Made by a program: the position numbers and the translations under genes
Notes under the pieces: model-generated
Told to the model about the DNA's origin: nothing
The model's input: the letters and a program-made list of their open reading frames with translations, nothing else
The model's database searches: none
In this document: piece after piece, positions 1 through 5,871 of the stretch
Numbering within the stretch: the first letter of the stretch is position 1
How the letters are laid out: each line of letters starts with the position of its first letter
Source: Lachnospiraceae bacterium
Lineage (GTDB): Bacteria; Bacillota; Clostridia; Lachnospirales; Lachnospiraceae
Reading direction: 5' to 3'
DNA: 6,339 nt
NCBI GenBank assembly: GCA_003520205.1
Contig: DOVG01000256.1
Coordinates: 1-6,339 of the forward strand

Positions 1-42
1 TATGTATGCTTTTATCCCTGTCACTGCACTGCTTAATGCTTT

Positions 43-1146
43 CTACACGTTAAATTTAAACAGTACGACGTCTCCGTCTTTCATTACATATTCTTTTCCT
101 TCCTGACGGACAAGACCTTTTTCTTTTGCAGCAGTCATACTTCCCTCACGAATAAGATCGTCATAAGCTATAACTTCAGCCTTGATAAATCCTCTTTCAA
201 AATCCGAGTGAATCTTACCCGCAGCCTGAGGAGCTTTAGTTCCTTTTGTTATAGTCCAGGCTCTTGATTCAGTTTCACCCGCAGTCAGGTAACTTATAAG
301 TCCAAGAAGTGTATAACTGGCTTTTATAAGCTTATCAAGACCTGATTCTTTAAGTCCTAAGTCCTCAAGAAACATTTTTCTTTCTTCATCATCAAGTTCA
401 GATATTTCTGCTTCCATCTGAGCACATACTGTGAATACTTGTGCCTCTGTTTTTGCTGCATAATCACGTACCTTAGCTACATAATCATTTGAAGCCCCAT
501 CATCTGCCATGTCATCCTCGCTTACATTTGCAGCATATATAACTTTCTTTTCAGTCAAAAGACAGTATTCTTTAATCCATGACTTTTCATCATCATCCGC
601 TTCATTTATCTCAAAAGTTCTAACCGGATTCCCTGCTTCAAGATGAGCTTTAATTCTATTTTGAAACTCAAGCTCCTTCGCCGCCATTTTATCATTACGT
701 GAAAGTTTTATAGTCTTGGATATTCTTCTTTCCAGTACTTCCAGATCAGAAAATATCAATTCAAGATTGATTGTGTCTATATCTCTGATAGGGTCAACAG
801 AACCATCCACATGAACTACATCAGTATCATCAAAACATCTTACTACATGGACTATAGCATCACACTCTCTGATATTTGCCAAGAACTGATTTCCCAGTCC
901 TTCACCCTTGGAAGCCCCCTTTACAAGCCCTGCTATATCAACAAATTCTATAGTTGCCGGAGTAGTTTTTGCCGAATTATACATTTTAGTAAGCACGTCC
1001 AGCCTCTCATCCGGAACCGCAACTATTCCCACATTGGGGTCAATTGTTGCAAATGGATAGTTAGCAGCAAGTGCTCCTGCTTTTGTAAGTGAATTAAATA
1101 ATGTAGATTTTCCGACGTTTGGTAATCCGACTATACCTAGTTTCAT
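43..1146 (-). CDS. ychF: YchF/OLA1-family redox-regulated ATPase (Obg-like P-loop protein)
   Basis: The product is a 367-residue, full-length member of the universally conserved YchF/OLA1 family. These are cytosolic TRAFAC-class P-loop proteins that hydrolyse ATP in preference to GTP, associate with ribosomes and take part in translation and stress responses (family knowledge). The Walker A motif GLPNVGKS is at residues 7-14, the switch II motif DIAGL at 70-74, and the NVSE motif, which replaces the GTPase NKxD motif, at 207-210. A C-terminal TGS domain covers about 280-365. The equivalent of the redox-sensitive Cys35 of the E. coli protein appears to be Ala33 (PFATIDPN), so that particular oxidation switch is probably absent. 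The ATG start is preceded by AAGGA at a 6-base spacing and by a strong promoter at 1189-1217. The gene is intact and stands alone; no further gene can be called in the last 42 bases of the window. Confidence 0.97.
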   Translation of the reverse strand: MKLGIVGLPNVGKSTLFNSLTKAGALAANYPFATIDPNVGIVAVPDERLDVLTKMYNSAKTTPATIEFVDIAGLVKGASKGEGLGNQFLANIRECDAIVHVVRCFDDTDVVHVDGSVDPIRDIDTINLELIFSDLEVLERRISKTIKLSRNDKMAAKELEFQNRIKAHLEAGNPVRTFEINEADDDEKSWIKEYCLLTEKKVIYAANVSEDDMADDGASNDYVAKVRDYAAKTEAQVFTVCAQMEAEISELDDEERKMFLEDLGLKESGLDKLIKASYTLLGLISYLTAGETESRAWTITKGTKAPQAAGKIHSDFERGFIKAEVIAYDDLIREGSMTAAKEKGLVRQEGKEYVMKDGDVVLFKFNV

Positions 1147-1176
1147 AATATTTCCTTCTTTCCTTTAAGAGCTTAG

Positions 1177-1191
1177 TATAACTGAGTTATA
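1177..1191. repeat. 15-bp palindrome over the ychF start site, possible operator
   Basis: TATAACTGAGTTATA is a perfect inverted repeat with 7-base arms around one central base. It overlaps the 3' end of the -10 box (1189-1194) and covers the expected transcription start near 1182. That is where a repressor could bind. AT-rich palindromes of this size also occur by chance, so an operator role is only a suggestion. Confidence 0.4.
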
Positions 1192-1217
1192 ATACCATAA
1201 AACAGTATACTTTTCAA
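1189..1217 (-). promoter_or_regulatory. Vegetative (sigma-A type) promoter of ychF
   Basis: On the minus strand, TTGAAA (1217-1212) and TATTAT (1194-1189) are separated by exactly 17 bases. A TGG just before the -10 box gives the extended -10 form. Transcription should start near 1182, leaving a leader of about 36 bases that carries the ychF ribosome binding site. The promoter lies between the orphan excisionase and ychF, so ychF does not depend on the genes upstream. Confidence 0.85.
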
Positions 1218-1250
1218 ACCTATTTGGCGTAAAACACAGCACCTCTTATG

Positions 1251-1454
1251 TCATATTTCCCATACCGACGAAAGATACAGTTCAAATTCTTTTCTCTTTA
1301 CTAATTTCCTATTTCCAATGTATAAAACAAAGTTACACATCGGATTACGAAGCAGTTCTGCTATCTTATTAATTCCGATATTTGAATACTCCGCAGCTTC
1401 TTTAATCGTCAGATTAATCTTCTTCTCAATTGGCACATATACTTTTTCGGTCAC
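1251..1454 (-). CDS. Orphan Tn916-type excisionase (Xis), relic of an integrative element
   Basis: The 67-residue product matches the excisionases of Tn916-type integrative elements in clostridia. These are small winged-helix DNA-binding proteins that bend the element ends and steer a tyrosine integrase towards excision. The signature is INLTIKEAAEYSNIGINKI (residues 13-31, the helix-turn-helix), followed by a short FVLYIGNRKLVKR wing (about 42-54) and the EFELYL helix. Its length is normal for the family. In intact elements xis is followed directly by int, but here the ychF promoter follows, so the integrase is missing. The only usable in-frame start is GTG at 1454. It lies one base after the stop of the truncated gene upstream and has no Shine-Dalgarno sequence, so expression may be poor or absent. 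Confidence 0.8.
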   Translation of the reverse strand: MTEKVYVPIEKKINLTIKEAAEYSNIGINKIAELLRNPMCNFVLYIGNRKLVKRKEFELYLSSVWEI

Positions 1455-1455
1455 A

Positions 1456-1596
1456 TCAATCGTTTATATGAAATGGTAAACCAGGTGTCTGCACTCCATT
1501 AAAGCCTTTAACCTGCAATTTCTCATACCACCCGGATAGTATTCGTTGTGATTCATCATCTAGATCTGCCATTAATGTTAAAAATTCCTCAGCCAT
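1456..1596 (-). pseudogene. N-terminal stub of a 2'-5' RNA ligase (2H phosphoesterase) family protein
   Basis: A 46-codon reading frame starts at ATG 1596 behind a good ribosome binding site (AAGGA, 6 bases upstream). It encodes MAEEFLTLMADLDDESQ at the start and a QTPGLPFHI stretch at residues 36-44. This resembles the first beta strand, helix and second strand of clostridial 2'-5' RNA ligase-like proteins, in which PGLPxHI leads into the first catalytic HxS/T motif. The reading frame ends two codons later (HIND, stop), so the second residue of the motif and the remaining roughly 120 residues of the domain are missing. The next gene, xis, begins one base further on. I read this as a deletion or integration breakpoint at about 1455-1470. 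The family call rests on a short stretch and is moderately sure; that the gene is truncated follows if the call is right. Confidence 0.62.
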
Positions 1597-1639
1597 ATTT
1601 GTTCCTTATTATTTTCCCCATAGAATTATTTATTCTGAT

Positions 1640-2095
1640 TTATCTTTCCATAACAAATCGAGCAAGTTCAACATCGCCATCTCTTTCTGTTGATTCTATA
1701 CGAAATCCACATTTTTCAGTATAAAACTTTACATTTTGTTCCTTGTCTAATGGTGTTACTAAAGTGAGTATCTTCCAATCATCAAGAATTGTCTTGAAAA
1801 ACTGAATTGCTTGAGTCCCTATTCCTTTGCCTTGATACTCTGGAATAATGCACAAATTGGCAACCTCATACACCCCTGTTTTCACTTGCTTACTGGAAAC
1901 ACAACCAACCGGCATGTCATCACACATAATGATATATTTAGAGAACACTCTTATAGAATCCTCCATCCCTTCTTTTGTGATTCCATATCCTGGGCAGTAG
2001 CCATATCGTAAATAATCGTCATAATAGGCAGAATTATAAATATCTATCAATACCTCTGCGTCTTCTATAACAGCTTGCCTATATTCTATCTTCAT
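1640..2095 (-). CDS. GNAT-family N-acetyltransferase
   Basis: The 151-residue product is a single-domain GCN5-related acetyltransferase, expected to move an acetyl group from acetyl-CoA to an amine in the cytosol; the substrate cannot be told from sequence. The opening IEYRQAVIEDAEVLIDIYN (residues 3-21) is the usual first strand and helix. Motif A, NLCIIPEYQGKGIG (80-93), holds the QGKGIG pyrophosphate-binding loop. Motif B shows NVKFYTEKCGFR (121-132), where Tyr125 is in the position of the general acid of many family members. The gene appears complete. Its ribosome binding site, GGAG at 2110-2107, overlaps the stop of the preceding small gene, so the two were co-transcribed and probably coupled. 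A stop in the upstream gene could therefore affect its expression. Confidence 0.9.
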   Translation of the reverse strand: MKIEYRQAVIEDAEVLIDIYNSAYYDDYLRYGYCPGYGITKEGMEDSIRVFSKYIIMCDDMPVGCVSSKQVKTGVYEVANLCIIPEYQGKGIGTQAIQFFKTILDDWKILTLVTPLDKEQNVKFYTEKCGFRIESTERDGDVELARFVMER

Positions 2096-2109
2096 ATTAA
2101 TTGCTTCTC

Positions 2110-2415
2110 CTATACTGTTCTATTCGCTTTTTCCGGATAGTCAGAATTAATGTGTATCGTAATTTCATCATTCTCCTTATACTTAACTTTTGACCAGCCT
2201 GTTTCATAAGTATATTCTTTCTTTCCAACTTTATATTTGCAATGCGCATTATACTGATAATGGCCGTCATCTGATTTATGTGATTCAACATACGTGACAA
2301 CGGCAGCGACTTCCTTGTCATAATTCTTATCATCAATAGCCTAGAGCACCAAAAATACACATCCCAATATGAATAATACAATTGATAATATTTTTAGAAA
2401 TTTGCTAAATTTCAT
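2110..2415 (-). pseudogene. Small membrane-anchored DUF3592-like protein, interrupted by an in-frame TAG
   Basis: From ATG 2415 a frame of 101 codons can be read, broken only by TAG at codon 25 (2343-2341). Codons 1-24 encode a basic start and a hydrophobic segment (SKFLKILSIVLFILGCVFLVL), a membrane anchor. Codons 26-101 encode a soluble domain with VAAVVTYVESH, a CKYKVGKKEYTYE hairpin and an ending EITIHINSDYPEKA. That layout resembles DUF3592 proteins, whose domain ends with a strand followed by a conserved Y(D)P. Three points argue that the gene is or was real: the start overlaps the upstream stop as ATGA, GAGGT precedes it, and the next gene's ribosome binding site sits at its end. The TAG separates anchor from domain, so the product is probably lost. 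A read error cannot be excluded. The DUF assignment is tentative. Confidence 0.7.
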
Positions 2416-3401
2416 TTTTTTACTACCTCATCCGGGATGAGCAGAACATCGTCCGGGATAAAAACAAGAGTTGCCCCGGTATTGTTTATCTTCTTCTCCC
2501 GTATACCAACACATGAACAATCCTTGTAATGAAACACTTTGCCATCCCGTTCAACGGTTACGGTGGAGTCTTCAACCTTCTTTACAATCACGTGATATGC
2601 TATATATTCATGCCGTAATATTACTCTCAGTTTGTTTACCGCGTAGGTTATACAATATGCAATGATCGGAATAGCAAATGTGACTACAAATATCATCATG
2701 AAGAACAGCGGTCCCTGGCCTCTTCTACGCTTAACAAATATTATTGCATGCGCTATATCACCTTTAGGTACAGAATCAGGAACACTCCTGGAAGCGATAT
2801 ACGCATAAACTATCAGGAGCATAATTAGTATCACTCCCACCAAAATTATGAGTTGGTTCCTCACCACCGTAAAGCACATTCTTCCTTCACACGGCAGTGG
2901 TTTTCTTATTCTGTAAAAGTCCTTCGAATCTTTATGTTTGTTAAGATTCCCCCTCTTGTAAAATGCATTTTTCCAATCCTTCATTTCCCGCAGTGCATAA
3001 CGCACTATATTGGGCGTAGCAGCAATACCCATCAGCGGGAACAGGGCAACTCCTACGACAAGATATAATCCCTCATTATCATCGTATCTCGTCGTTATGA
3101 GCACCAGTGCACTTGTGATTCCCACCACATACATTGGGATCAGCTGCTTATCAAAATACCATTTCAAGGTTTTCTTATTCTCAGCAATCTTATCATAACC
3201 TTTTAGCAGCCCATGCATTAATGTAATCTCGACAATACCCGAAATCACAGTTATTGAGCCAATAATTCCAAGGTCCGGTGAAATCATCTTTCTGACAATT
3301 GCTTCCAAAAGGGTATCCAGAAAAAAGCCATTGCATATGGCAAAGGTCATCAAAACAATTGGAAACAGAAGTATTATTATAACTTTTTTCTTAGTTCCCA
3401 T
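2412..3401 (-). CDS. Unrecognised six-helix membrane protein with a C-terminal soluble domain
   Basis: I do not recognise the family. The product is about 329 residues from ATG 3401. The reading frame stays open to an upstream ATG at 3458, but that codon lies inside the -10 box of the likely promoter, so the downstream ATG is preferred; AGGAG at 3420-3416 precedes it with a rather long 14-base gap. Counted from 3458, hydrophobic segments lie at about 26-46, 63-85, 106-123, 130-148, 202-222 and 250-274. A basic loop lies at 160-187 and an RRR cluster at 244-246. The last 65 residues form a predicted beta-rich cytosolic domain (YHVIVKKVEDSTVTVERDGK, then ATLVFIPDDVLLIPDE). The stop overlaps the start of the DUF3592-like gene by 4 bases, which implies translational coupling and perhaps a shared membrane complex. 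Confidence 0.8.
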   Translation of the reverse strand: MGTKKKVIIILLFPIVLMTFAICNGFFLDTLLEAIVRKMISPDLGIIGSITVISGIVEITLMHGLLKGYDKIAENKKTLKWYFDKQLIPMYVVGITSALVLITTRYDDNEGLYLVVGVALFPLMGIAATPNIVRYALREMKDWKNAFYKRGNLNKHKDSKDFYRIRKPLPCEGRMCFTVVRNQLIILVGVILIMLLIVYAYIASRSVPDSVPKGDIAHAIIFVKRRRGQGPLFFMMIFVVTFAIPIIAYCITYAVNKLRVILRHEYIAYHVIVKKVEDSTVTVERDGKVFHYKDCSCVGIREKKINNTGATLVFIPDDVLLIPDEVVKK

Positions 3402-3456
3402 ATCTACAATCAGTACTCCTATTGTTATCACTTTTTTACTAAACAAAATATAAACC

Positions 3457-3465
3457 ATTATAGCA
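3457..3465 (-). promoter_or_regulatory. Extended -10 promoter of the membrane protein unit
   Basis: TGCTATAAT on the minus strand is a perfect extended -10 element (TGn plus TATAAT). The -35 region, at a 16-17 base spacing, is poor (GTTCAA or CGTTCA), which an extended -10 can offset. It sits between the terminator at 3491-3535 and the gene, as expected for a new unit. A transcript starting near 3450 would exclude the upstream ATG at 3458 as the start codon. Confidence 0.65.
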
Positions 3466-3490
3466 TAAAATCAAATCCTTGAACGTCCCA

Positions 3491-3535
3491 TAAAAAGGAG
3501 CCTGCCGGGTAACTCTCTCATTAACCCGACAGGCT
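3491..3535 (-). terminator. Rho-independent terminator after the permease remnant
   Basis: On the minus strand AGCCTGTCGGGTTAA (3535-3521) pairs with TTACCCGGCAGGCT (3512-3499), with one G-T wobble and a short loop. CC and a run of five T (3496-3492) follow. The plus strand has no T run after the stem, so it acts in the minus direction only. It separates the broken permease gene from the downstream membrane protein unit. Confidence 0.88.
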
Positions 3536-3586
3536 GGGAACAACTAATTTATTTGTTATATATTATTTCATATTACCTATATTGTT

Positions 3587-4328
3587 TCACTCAACTCTAA
3601 GTCTGTCTATAACGCTTCTCTTGCTGAGTCTGTTATGTGCAATAACAGGAATAATGATAATGAGTACCATGATGAGTGGAAGACATACGCCTAAAGGCAT
3701 AAGTGTAAATCTCCAAACAAACATTCCAAGTGCATCTGCAAGGAATCTGACAACTGAAACACTCATGATAGATGATATAGCTACTGATACTACTGCTGTC
3801 CAGATGAAATATTTAAAACCTTCCTTCATAAGCTTACACTTCTGCTGTGCACCTGTCATTCCGACAGCTTCAAGCATTGCAAGCTCTCTGCTTCTTACGA
3901 TAATAGATGTTACCATTGTATTTGCAAAGTTCATAAGTCCGATAAGTTCAAGGATAACTGCAAGAACTACACCTACCATCTCTATTGTATCGCTAAGTGA
4001 CTTGTACTCTGCAATTACGCTTCCCTTTGATGTATAACTTATACCTGAAGCTTCTGTATTTGTGTATTCCTGAATCCAATTATCAAATGCTGCTTCCTTA
4101 TCATCCTCAACATCGATCAGGGTTCTCATAGCCCCCTTCTCGCCTTTCATTTCAAGATATTTATTCATTGGAAGTATGTAATTAAGTTCGAGATTTTCTT
4201 ACGATTTCATTTTCCTTGCTAGGAAGATTACCTACTTCAGGATAGCAGTAACACTTTTTAGCATTCTGCTCTTCTGAATAATATACCTCTGTTGGGAGCT
4301 TCTTCAGCTCATCTCCTGAAATAAACAT
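3587..4328 (-). pseudogene. C-terminal remnant of a MacB/FtsX-type ABC transporter permease, frameshifted
   Basis: The stretch 4168-3587 encodes 193 residues in one frame. They form the end of an FtsX-domain permease: part of the extracellular domain (residues 1-60), helix 64-90, the cytosolic coupling segment RSRELAMLEAVGMTGAQQ (92-109), two more helices (about 118-142 and 157-178) and a typical NRLSKRSVIDRLRVE end. The frame runs on upstream as ENLELNYILP but meets a TAA. A second frame from 4328 (starting MFISGDELKKLPTEVYYSEE) ends at 4182 and joins in register if one A is removed from the AAAA run at 4197-4194. Even with that repair a stop directly precedes 4328. Only about 240 of the several hundred residues of such permeases remain, with no ATPase partner nearby. 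It was probably an export or lipid/peptide-handling transporter; now a relic. Confidence 0.85.
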
Positions 4329-4369
4329 TTATAAATTACTCATTTTATCCATCTCTTTTTACAACTATC

Positions 4370-4408
4370 ACTATTAAAGTGAAACAATCAATAAAAGTTT
4401 CATTGTTT
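4370..4408 (-). terminator. Weak hairpin at the end of crcB, possible terminator
   Basis: On the minus strand TGAAAC, which includes the crcB stop, can pair with GTTTCA across an 11-base loop. CTTTAATAG follows. The stem is only 6 base pairs and AT-rich, and the T run is poor, so this is a weak candidate. No better terminator is visible in the 71 bases between crcB and the permease remnant. Confidence 0.3.
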
Positions 4409-4768
4409 TCCTGCAACAATATCTATTCCAAAGATTACAGCAACGCCTATAGTAGCACTGAGTATTGCATATAGAAAAGCTATTCCCATATGACCACCTT
4501 TAATAAGATCAGTTGTTTCCAGTGCAAATGTTGAAAATGTAGTAAATCCACCACAGATTCCGGCTTTCAGGAAAAGTATCCATTTCGGATTAATTTCCGG
4601 ATTTCTGGACGCCAGAACCGTTATAAGTCCAATCAAAAGGCATCCAATAATATTTATACAAAATGTTTTGACTGGAAATACCATTGTTTCTTTAACCGGT
4701 ATTAGTCCAATAAGGTAACGAAGCACCGCACCTATGAAGCCACCCATACCTACTGCTATTATGTTCAA
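4400..4768 (-). CDS. crcB: CrcB/FluC fluoride channel
   Basis: The 122-residue product is a Fluc/CrcB fluoride channel, a small four-helix membrane protein that works as an antiparallel dimer and lets toxic fluoride leak out of the cell. Diagnostic residues are GGFIGAVLRY at 9-18 with the conserved Arg17, TFCINIIGC at 35-43 with the pore Asn39, and GGFTTFSTFALE at 73-84, which carries the TT(F)ST ion-coordinating and phenylalanine-lined region. Helices fall at about 3-22, 34-54, 63-83 and 95-116. The start is a TTG, chosen because GGAGAGG lies 8 bases before it and the family begins at this point. The gap to the upstream stop is 2 bases, so it is translated from the same message. Many Gram-positive bacteria carry two adjacent crcB genes; only one is seen here, consistent with a homodimer. 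No fluoride riboswitch is evident. Confidence 0.95.
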   Translation of the reverse strand: MNIIAVGMGGFIGAVLRYLIGLIPVKETMVFPVKTFCINIIGCLLIGLITVLASRNPEINPKWILFLKAGICGGFTTFSTFALETTDLIKGGHMGIAFLYAILSATIGVAVIFGIDIVAGKQ

Positions 4769-4770
4769 AG

Positions 4771-5343
4771 CTACATCCTCTCCGCCTTATAAAACGGGCA
4801 TCTTTCTTTTATACATTGTTGATTCTGATTCGAAAACTCACATTCCTGATCTTCATACTCCAGTTTTACATCGTAATGCGAATTAACGTATTCCGTACCA
4901 TTCTTAAATGCTACCATAGCATCTCTTTTACAACATCTAGGTCCATTGATTTTTCCTAGTTCACTAATAGCTTTTGAAGTAAATGACATATGTTTCCCCC
5001 ATGTACCATCTGTAGACAAGGGGCCTGTACCATCAATTATTGCTAAAGCTGCTCCAATCGAAGTGATAGCACCGCATACTCCCCATAATCCACACATAGC
5101 TCCTGGCATCCTTACCCCTTCCTTTACCAGCTGTTCCAGACTAGTATCTATATCAATCTTTCCACCAGCATTATAAAACGCCATAAGAAGGCATGCTCCA
5201 TCAAGCACATGATGTTCTGGGCCGTGCATATTTATATATTCTTTTTTAGCGATTATCTTAAAAATGTGCACAGGATTATTCCCCTGTTCCTGCTTTATAT
5301 CATCTATGATAAGCTGCGCTTTCTCTTCAATAGTCATTATCAC
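4771..5343 (-). CDS. Cys-rich DUF5714-domain protein
   Basis: The 190-residue product matches the DUF5714 family, for which I know of no established function. It is soluble, with no signal peptide or membrane segment. Potential metal or iron-sulfur ligands are clustered: HGPEHH at 40-45, Cys51, Cys84 and Cys90 in a Gly-rich MCGLWGVCG loop, a vicinal Cys137-Cys138 pair in GPRCCKRD, and a tail with Cys168, Cys177 and Cys182. Eight cysteines in 190 residues, several in family-like motifs, suggest cluster binding or redox chemistry (inference). Translation could start at GTG 5343 (5 bases after GGAG) or at ATG 5337 (11 bases after it); the choice changes only two residues. It sits 27 bases after the NifX-like gene and 2 bases before crcB, so it is the middle gene of a three-gene unit. 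Confidence 0.85.
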   Translation of the reverse strand: MIMTIEEKAQLIIDDIKQEQGNNPVHIFKIIAKKEYINMHGPEHHVLDGACLLMAFYNAGGKIDIDTSLEQLVKEGVRMPGAMCGLWGVCGAITSIGAALAIIDGTGPLSTDGTWGKHMSFTSKAISELGKINGPRCCKRDAMVAFKNGTEYVNSHYDVKLEYEDQECEFSNQNQQCIKERCPFYKAERM

Positions 5344-5370
5344 AATTTCTCCAAATCTAATATTCTATCT

Positions 5371-5754
5371 TTATTCGTGACACTTTCCACCATGAGAACA
5401 CTCATGTCCCTCGTGGTGATCATGATGATCACAAGTTGCTTCTCCTATTTCAGGAAGCGAACCATCTATAAATGCCTTTACTACTTCATCAGCATCACCA
5501 GATGCACCTGCATAAAGTCGAATACCAGCTTCAGCCATTGCCATCTGAGCACCGCCACCTATACCACCACAAATCAAAACTTCTGCACCAAGATTCATAA
5601 GGAATCCTGCTAATGCACCATGACCTGTCCCATTCGTATCTATCACTTCACTTGAAATGATATTTCCATCCGTTATTTCATATACTTTAAACTGAGGTGT
5701 TCTACCAAAATGCTGAAATATTTCTCCATTTTCATAAGTTGTTGCTACTTTCAT
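5371..5754 (-). CDS. NifX/NifB-type iron-molybdenum cofactor-binding family protein with His/Cys-rich tail
   Basis: The 127-residue product belongs to the dinitrogenase iron-molybdenum cofactor (NifX/NafY/NifB C-terminal) family, small ribonuclease H-like folds that hold or carry metal clusters. Conserved features are MKVATTYENGEIFQHFGRTP at the start (nucleated by the HFG motif), FKVYEI, and the core ICGGIGGGAQMAMAEAGI near residues 62-79. Many anaerobes that do not fix nitrogen have such proteins, so this is not evidence for nitrogenase. The last 20 residues add three Cys and seven His (CDHHDHHEGHEC then CSHGGKCHE), a probable metal-binding tail. The ATG at 5754 is preferred, with GGAG 9 bases upstream. 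An in-frame TTG at 5769 would overlap that ribosome binding site. It heads the unit with DUF5714 and crcB. Confidence 0.9.
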   Translation of the reverse strand: MKVATTYENGEIFQHFGRTPQFKVYEITDGNIISSEVIDTNGTGHGALAGFLMNLGAEVLICGGIGGGAQMAMAEAGIRLYAGASGDADEVVKAFIDGSLPEIGEATCDHHDHHEGHECSHGGKCHE

Positions 5755-5787
5755 CTTTTCATTCTCCAATCAGTATTATTTGTCGTG

Positions 5788-5825
5788 ATTAAGGACAGGG
5801 GCATTAATGCCCCTAACACCTTAAT
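5788..5825. promoter_or_regulatory. Two-part palindrome in the leader of the NifX-DUF5714-crcB unit
   Basis: A perfect 18-base palindrome, AGGGGCATTAATGCCCCT (5797-5814), is nested inside a second pair of arms, ATTAAGG (5788-5794) and CCTTAAT (5819-5825), with short unpaired bulges of 2 and 4 bases. It ends about 19 bases before the ribosome binding site of the NifX-like gene. Neither strand has a T run behind the stem, so it is not a classical terminator. It could be an operator for a dimeric repressor, an RNA hairpin protecting or gating the message, or an inefficient terminator of the DUF5688 gene. Confidence 0.6.
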
Positions 5826-5871
5826 ATACATTACATAATAACATATGGAATCAATGCATAATAGTTTACTT

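Noticed and set aside
43..1146. Loss of the redox cysteine in YchF as something unusual
   Set aside because: Ala at the position of E. coli Cys35 is, to my knowledge, a common variant in the family, so it is noted in the gene entry only.
2097..2381. A 94-residue open frame over the DUF3592-like gene
   Set aside because: Its composition is unnatural (many Met, Ile and Arg) and it is a shifted reading of the coupled 101-codon frame, which has a ribosome binding site and a sensible anchor plus domain.
3582..4037. A 151-residue plus-strand frame
   Set aside because: It is the antisense of the permease helices, with low-complexity Ser/Thr/Ile content and no ribosome binding site.
5209..5613. A 134-residue plus-strand frame
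   Set aside because: It is antisense to the NifX-like and DUF5714 genes, both of which have clear family motifs.
5371..5754. Evidence for nitrogen fixation
   Set aside because: NifX-like single-domain proteins are common in anaerobes without nitrogenase, and no nif structural gene is present.
5755..5871. Fluoride riboswitch for the unit containing crcB
   Set aside because: The leader holds a strong hairpin, but I do not see the conserved GGNGAUGG start or the pseudoknot segments of the crcB motif.
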